Shown here one piece after another: positions 7,001 through 10,543 of a DNA stretch of 10,543 nucleotides; within the stretch, counting starts at the first letter, position 1; each line of letters opens with the position of its first letter. Source of the stretch: Syntrophobacteria bacterium (lineage in GTDB: Bacteria > Desulfobacterota > DSWW01). The DNA lies in the NCBI GenBank assembly GCA_030145435.1, contig JAQYVQ010000062.1:1-10543 (forward strand), in the 5' to 3' direction. The notes beneath the pieces were generated by a model. The model ran no database searches. It was not told where the DNA came from and worked only from the letters and a program-made list of their open reading frames with translations. The position numbers and the translations under genes are program-made.

Positions 7001-9329
7001 ATTTCTTGATCTGCCACTCCTGGTATGCAGGAGGCAGATCGACAAAGAAGGCTTCCCATCCCCCGATTCGTATCTTCAGGTCCCGATATTTCTCAGGCTC
7101 TTTCATTGCCGCCTTCAGTTTCCCAACATCATTCACGCTGACGGAAAGCAGGTTGCCCCTTTTTTCAATGAAAGACTTGATCATAGGCTCCAGAAGATGA
7201 GCGGACCTCGTGTCCATCCCTATGTCCAAAGGAGCTCCTGTCGGCAAGTCGCCCAGAGGCAGTTTCAAATAGGAATTGATCATTGCGGTCTGGCCGCTTG
7301 TGGCCCTGCCGTTTGTCGGAGAAGCGTTGGATGCGACCGGCTGCCCCCGCAGCCGTCCGTCAGGCGTTGCGGGAAGTGCCATTCCCACGGCCACGTAGTG
7401 CTCGAATGTTCCGACAGCCGGATTGAACAGGGCCTTGTTCTTTGCATTGGCTCCGTATTTCTTCGTCTCAGCCACATAGAATTCAACAATCTCGCGCGCT
7501 ATTTCATCCACATAATCGATATCGTTTCCATACGCGGGCGCCCTTGTCATCACCATCTGCCTGAGAGGTTCGTTTCCTTCCCAGTTATTCTTCAGACCCT
7601 CCAACAAATCCTTCCAATCGATCAACTTTTCTTCGAAACAGAGCTTCTTGATTGCTGCCAGCGAGTCTGCCGCGTGAGAGAGCCCCCCCAATACCGGCGA
7701 ATAGAAAGAGTATTCAATCCCGCCCTTGGTGATATCCGTGCCTGTTTCCAGGGGACCTTCCGTACACGCCGAGATGAGAGGAAGGGGCGCGATATCGTAC
7801 AGGCGCCCGTCCATCATGTCATCTGCCGTTTCGATCATGCCCTTTATGTATCTGCCCAACTGCTCCTTGAAAGAAGACCAGAGTTCATCGTAGGAGTTGA
7901 ACTCGTTCGGGTCCGGAAGTTCCGATCCCGTGAATGGATCGAGCTCCTGTATGTACTTGAGGGGGATCGCCTCCTCGTCCCAGCGTCCGGGGAACAGTAC
8001 CCTGTCAAGAGCCTCGGGAGCCGAGATTACACCATACCGGAACTGGGTCTTTCCTTGAATAAAGGTCTCCCAGCATCCATCCGTGGTGTAGTCTCTCGCA
8101 TGCTCGATGGGAAGGCCTTGCCGCGCCAGTGCCGGAACGAGCACTTCGTCATTGTAGATGCAGGGGCCGTTCGAATTCTGAATACAATCAGCGGCTCGCT
8201 CGTACAACTCGGCAGGGGACCCGTCGTGCAGCCGTACGTAGATGCTCGGCTGAGGCAACTTGAGCCGTCGGGTCGCATTGATACAGAGATAGGTGAGCTG
8301 ATTCGTGCCATCCTTTCCCTCCGGCGTAAGACCTGACAAGGGCATGGTCTGGAGCCAGGTGCTGAACTCCGAACCCTGCAGAGGGGCCAATCGATCATGG
8401 GTCGTGTTCCCCCCCAGGTAGAGACCCCATATTCCGGCAACCGTGCCTACGAGTTCTTCCTCCGTCCAGGGCACGGATGACGCGTACACGTTCTGGCTTG
8501 CCAGATCGAAGGTCTGCAGCCGGTCGTTGAATTTCAGCCACAGGCAATCGACCAGCTCTTGTGCCTCTTCCAGGGTGATGACATGGTTCTCGAGATCATG
8601 TTTCAAATAGGGCCAGAGATTCTGATCGAACCTTCCCATAGACATGAAGTTCAAGGTGCTCTCGAAGGCGATGTGCGCAAACCAGAGAGCCTGTAAGGCC
8701 TCGCGGAATGTACGCGGAGGTTCGAGAGACAGGCAGTTCGAAATCCTGGCGATCTCGCTCAACTCCTCCTTGCGTGACGGATCGACTTCACCCTCTGAGA
8801 GCTCCGATGCCAGGTTCCCGTATCGCAGCATGAAATCTCTCAGGGCATCCAGGGTGATCATGGCGGATTCAATCCAGTCCTCCTTTTCTGCATCTCCTCC
8901 GTTCCCCCTGATTTCAGAGAGTTTTCCCTCCGCTTGCCTTCGCAGACCCCCGACGCCGAGGCGGAGGTATTTCGGATAACTCGGACAGAAGTGACCGAAG
9001 ACGGAGAAGGTGCCCGTATACTTACCGGCTGCCTCCTCTCTCTCCTCCTGGGTAGCATACTCTGGAAAGGGGGTGATGTTGGCAACGGAATTGTGAACCG
9101 AAAAGCCTACGATCAACTCGTACGTCTCGATTCGAATCGGCATTGCGGAAAGGACTTTGCTGATGGCCAACGCTTTTCGTTTGACCAAAGTCTGTTTCCT
9201 TGTTTCTTCGTCCAGGACGCTCAATGGGACCTGCCACATCTCTTTGTCCTGGAATCTGCCCTGTTGTATCGAATCGAGCCCGTTGCGCACCCGCGGGGTG
9301 AGTTCCAACGCATTGCTGACGATGTCCAT
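6981..9329 (-). CDS. Glycyl radical enzyme (PFL-like), uncharacterised subfamily
   Basis: A 782-residue enzyme of the pyruvate formate-lyase superfamily, which uses a glycyl radical to make a cysteine thiyl radical that attacks the substrate. The PFL domain fills most of the protein. The thiyl site is DYTTDGCWETF, with Cys419 and the general-base Glu421; most characterised eliminases have Cys-Val-Glu or Cys-Leu-Glu here. TPDGRLRGQPVA (655-666) is a conserved family motif. The glycyl loop is LKIRIGGWEAFF, with Gly757 as the predicted radical site; the common form is R-V-[SA]-G-[YF], so Gly756 and Trp758 are atypical. Cys-Glu argues against pyruvate formate-lyase, which has Cys-Cys. The sequence does not look like choline, isethionate, glycerol or hydroxyproline enzymes, but I cannot align them here. 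The start is fixed by GGGAGGGAG at 9336-9344. It overlaps its activase by 20 bases. Substrate is unknown. Confidence 0.93.
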   Translation of the reverse strand: MDIVSNALELTPRVRNGLDSIQQGRFQDKEMWQVPLSVLDEETRKQTLVKRKALAISKVLSAMPIRIETYELIVGFSVHNSVANITPFPEYATQEEREEAAGKYTGTFSVFGHFCPSYPKYLRLGVGGLRRQAEGKLSEIRGNGGDAEKEDWIESAMITLDALRDFMLRYGNLASELSEGEVDPSRKEELSEIARISNCLSLEPPRTFREALQALWFAHIAFESTLNFMSMGRFDQNLWPYLKHDLENHVITLEEAQELVDCLWLKFNDRLQTFDLASQNVYASSVPWTEEELVGTVAGIWGLYLGGNTTHDRLAPLQGSEFSTWLQTMPLSGLTPEGKDGTNQLTYLCINATRRLKLPQPSIYVRLHDGSPAELYERAADCIQNSNGPCIYNDEVLVPALARQGLPIEHARDYTTDGCWETFIQGKTQFRYGVISAPEALDRVLFPGRWDEEAIPLKYIQELDPFTGSELPDPNEFNSYDELWSSFKEQLGRYIKGMIETADDMMDGRLYDIAPLPLISACTEGPLETGTDITKGGIEYSFYSPVLGGLSHAADSLAAIKKLCFEEKLIDWKDLLEGLKNNWEGNEPLRQMVMTRAPAYGNDIDYVDEIAREIVEFYVAETKKYGANAKNKALFNPAVGTFEHYVAVGMALPATPDGRLRGQPVASNASPTNGRATSGQTAMINSYLKLPLGDLPTGAPLDIGMDTRSAHLLEPMIKSFIEKRGNLLSVSVNDVGKLKAAMKEPEKYRDLKIRIGGWEAFFVDLPPAYQEWQIKKYEQHEG

Positions 9330-9355
9330 GGAGATCTCCCTCCCTAATCAGGGAC

Positions 9356-9385
9356 AGAATAAGGGCCCGCTAAATCGTATGTCAA
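9356..9385 (-). promoter_or_regulatory. Candidate sigma-70 promoter of the glycyl radical enzyme operon
   Basis: On the - strand a perfect TTGACA at 9385-9380 is followed after 18 bases by TATTCT at 9361-9356 (four of six matches). Transcription would begin near 9349, about 20 bases before the ATG at 9329, leaving just enough leader for the GGGAGGGAG ribosome binding site at 9344-9336. About 12 bp upstream of the -35 lies CCCGGACCGGG (9398-9408), an 11-bp palindrome, with a further CCGGG at 9413-9417. This could be a regulator site but is short and GC-rich. Confidence 0.45.
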
Positions 9386-9438
9386 GGAAGAGGATGTCCC
9401 GGACCGGGAAAACCGGGATGCACCTACTATTGTCTTGA

Positions 9439-9564
9439 CAGGGTTTTTTCCCCCGTGATATCCGACTTCTAACAGCGGAGAAATACGGTGAGCACCATCT
9501 TGCCATCTACGGCCTCATCGCGGGCATGGCCGTCATCGCGTTGAACCTCTTGATGTTCGCGTAA
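9439..9564 (+). pseudogene. C-terminal remnant, probably of a ZIP-family metal transporter
   Basis: A + strand frame opens after a TGA at 9436-9438 and ends with TAA at 9562-9564. Its last part reads EKYGEHHLAIYGLIAGMAV and then a hydrophobic tail, LNLLMFA. A final transmembrane helix preceded by a short charged segment with paired histidines, and the pattern YG-x-x-x-GM-x-V, resembles the end of ZIP/ZupT transporters. The rest of the transporter is absent: sequence to the left is the upstream region of the glycyl radical enzyme gene. The remnant overlaps the 3' end of the convergent TatT-like gene by 32 bases. The family call rests on about 30 residues and could be wrong; that it is a real C-terminal tail is somewhat safer. 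Confidence 0.45.
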
Positions 9565-10354
9565 CTGCATACTGGAAATAGTCATCTATATGTGACAGCA
9601 TGTCCGCCGCATCCCTTTGGAAATGGACGTTCGCAGGATAAGGACTGTCCATCTTGCGTGGATCCTGTGCAATGACCCACTCCATGTCCTCCTTGAATGC
9701 TTCTTTATCCTTTTTCCAGGTGTACAAGTACTTCGCCCTTCCCCACCTGGCGTAGAGCCACTTCGGTCCGGCTTCCACGGCCTTATCAATGAATTCTTCA
9801 GCCTTCTTCAGGCTCCCGCCCATAATCCTCGGGATGTTGATATAGTAGAATCCCCAAGCATAATACGGGTGACCCCCTGCCCATGCAGGGTCGATTTCGA
9901 GCATTCTCACCATCACCTTCTTGATTCCACGCGCCAAATGTACGTTCCGTATTCTTTTCGGAAAAGGCAGACACTCCTTCCAGTACGATCCCATTCCGGC
10001 ATACCAATAATAAAGAGGTGCGATTTCCCTCCTTGACAAGACCCTGCAGGCATCCCCAACTCTCTCGCTCCCCCCCCCGGCGCTCAGGGCCTTGAACTCC
10101 GGATTCGTATTCATGGCTTGTTCACAGTAGTTGATTGCAGCCAGGTTGTGCTTTTCCTTTTCGCTTCGACTCTCCGTATACCCAAGAACCATGACAACAT
10201 TGTATCTTCCGAGACTCCATAGGGCTTCATAGTTTGAAGGGTCTCTTTCCAAAATACGCTCGTAGGTTCCGAGTAATCTCAGAAGCTTCTCTTTGCTATC
10301 CGCGTTCATGATCTGTTCGTTTGCCTCAGATAACAGAACCGAAACATCACCCAT
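9533..10354 (-). CDS. TatT-like TPR protein (TRAP transporter T-component family)
   Basis: A 273-residue helical repeat protein. Residues 22-55 form a clear TPR (LLGTYERILERDPSNYEALWSLGR), with further helical repeats at about 68-100, 140-160 and 180-210. The central part, APLYYWYAGMGSYWK with DPAWAGGHPYYAWGFYYI, IMGGSLKKAEEF and KAVEAGPKWLYARWGRAKY, matches the layout of TatT, the periplasmic trimeric TPR lipoprotein that partners TRAP transporter binding proteins. Two features are unusual for that family: there is no signal peptide or lipobox, since the protein starts directly in a helix, and no TRAP permease or binding-protein gene is visible nearby. The start is supported by AAAGGA eight bases before ATG. 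A run of nine G bases encodes Gly93-Gly95 and could be a slippage-prone tract. A cytoplasmic TPR protein of other function remains possible. Confidence 0.7.
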   Translation of the reverse strand: MGDVSVLLSEANEQIMNADSKEKLLRLLGTYERILERDPSNYEALWSLGRYNVVMVLGYTESRSEKEKHNLAAINYCEQAMNTNPEFKALSAGGGSERVGDACRVLSRREIAPLYYWYAGMGSYWKECLPFPKRIRNVHLARGIKKVMVRMLEIDPAWAGGHPYYAWGFYYINIPRIMGGSLKKAEEFIDKAVEAGPKWLYARWGRAKYLYTWKKDKEAFKEDMEWVIAQDPRKMDSPYPANVHFQRDAADMLSHIDDYFQYAVTRTSRGSTR

Positions 10355-10426
10355 AGCGGTTATCCTTTCGTTTCGACGACTTCAATCAGGTGGTGGTCAT
10401 CCACGTCTTAACCACTTTGTACTTCT

Positions 10427-10537
10427 CTATTCACCAACCCGCCGGCCTTGAGGCCCTTTTACCAGATAGGCTCGAAAAAGGACAAACAGCGCCATCACCG
10501 GCAGAACGAAGACAGTCGTGGCGCCAAAGGCCTTGTC
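10427..10537 (-). pseudogene. C-terminal remnant of a sugar-type ABC transporter permease (MalG/UgpE-like)
   Basis: On the - strand a 36-codon frame ends with TAG at 10427-10429. It reads FGATTVFVLPVMALFVLFRAY followed by LVKGPQGRR. This resembles the last membrane helix and tail of carbohydrate ABC permeases, where the usual pattern is LPVL-x-LF-x-x-x-Q-R-Y-F-V-x-G-L-T-x-G. An in-frame TAG at 10538-10540, only three bases from the window edge, closes the frame upstream, so the copy seen here lacks the rest of the permease unless the window edge is wrong or the reading frame shifts. It lies 72 bp upstream of the TatT-like gene, on the same strand. The assignment rests on about 25 residues. 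Confidence 0.45.
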
Positions 10538-10543
10538 CTAAGG

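Noticed and set aside
7001..7045. ATG at 7045 for the activase
   Set aside because: It would add 15 residues read from inside the glycyl radical gene, and family members begin a few residues before the KGLVF segment.
6810..8336. A 508-codon open frame on the + strand
   Set aside because: It lies wholly antisense to the glycyl radical enzyme and activase, whose motifs are unambiguous. Its translation is rich in Arg, Cys and His with no recognisable domain.
6981..9329. Identification as choline trimethylamine-lyase, isethionate lyase or pyruvate formate-lyase
   Set aside because: The active site has CWE rather than CVE or the Cys-Cys of pyruvate formate-lyase, and no microcompartment, sulfite or acetaldehyde genes accompany it.
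9441..9454. GGG-T6-CCCCC as a transcription terminator
   Set aside because: The stem would be only three to five pairs, the T-run lies in the loop, and no T-run follows the stem.
10440..10460. GGCCTTGAGGCC palindrome followed by TTTT
   Set aside because: The perfect stem would leave a two-base loop, and it lies inside the permease remnant.

Overview
The window is about 10.5 kb of bacterial DNA, mostly GC-rich. It probably comes from an anaerobe or facultative anaerobe, because its largest gene is an oxygen-sensitive glycyl radical enzyme encoded with its radical-SAM activase. A TatT-like TPR protein, a MaoC-type hydratase and a Cys-type sulfatase would fit a Desulfobacterota-like genome, but that placement is inference from gene content. 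No rRNA, tRNA, CRISPR array, transposase or integrase was seen.

Layout from left to right. (1) Positions 2-620, + strand: the last 48 codons of an unrecognised gene, then a MaoC-like (R)-enoyl-CoA hydratase, 10 bp apart. (2) Positions 647-926, - strand: an untranslated-looking remnant of a PQQ-propeller lipoprotein gene that has lost its 5' part and about 266 internal codons. (3) Positions about 915-2990: a lower-GC segment carrying a complete homologue of that lipoprotein, with its own promoter. (4) Positions about 2993-3157, + strand: the last 50-odd codons of an OmpA-family protein, cut off where the low-GC segment ends. (5) Positions 3162-6064, + strand: a two-gene unit of membrane-anchored sulfatase and membrane-anchored FAD-dependent (DAO-family) oxidoreductase. 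(6) Positions 6071-9329, - strand: glycyl radical enzyme and activase, overlapping each other and ending only 6 bp from the oxidoreductase stop. (7) Positions 9439-9564, + strand: the C-terminal end of a ZIP-like transporter. (8) Positions 9533-10354, - strand: a TatT-like TPR protein without a signal peptide. (9) Positions 10427-10537, - strand: the C-terminal end of a sugar-type ABC permease, closed upstream by an in-frame stop.

Two things stand out. The glycyl radical enzyme has atypical sequences at both catalytic sites (Cys-Trp-Glu at the thiyl site, Gly-Gly-Trp at the radical site) and fits none of the characterised lyases, dehydratases or decarboxylases I know. It sits beside a sulfatase and an amine-type oxidoreductase, so a pathway for a sulfated or aminated substrate is possible but unproven. 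Second, the window is a mosaic with four genes that keep only their 3' ends, each at a composition or synteny break. That points either to repeated horizontal exchange or to assembly joins, and the two must be told apart before the neighbourhood is used to infer function.
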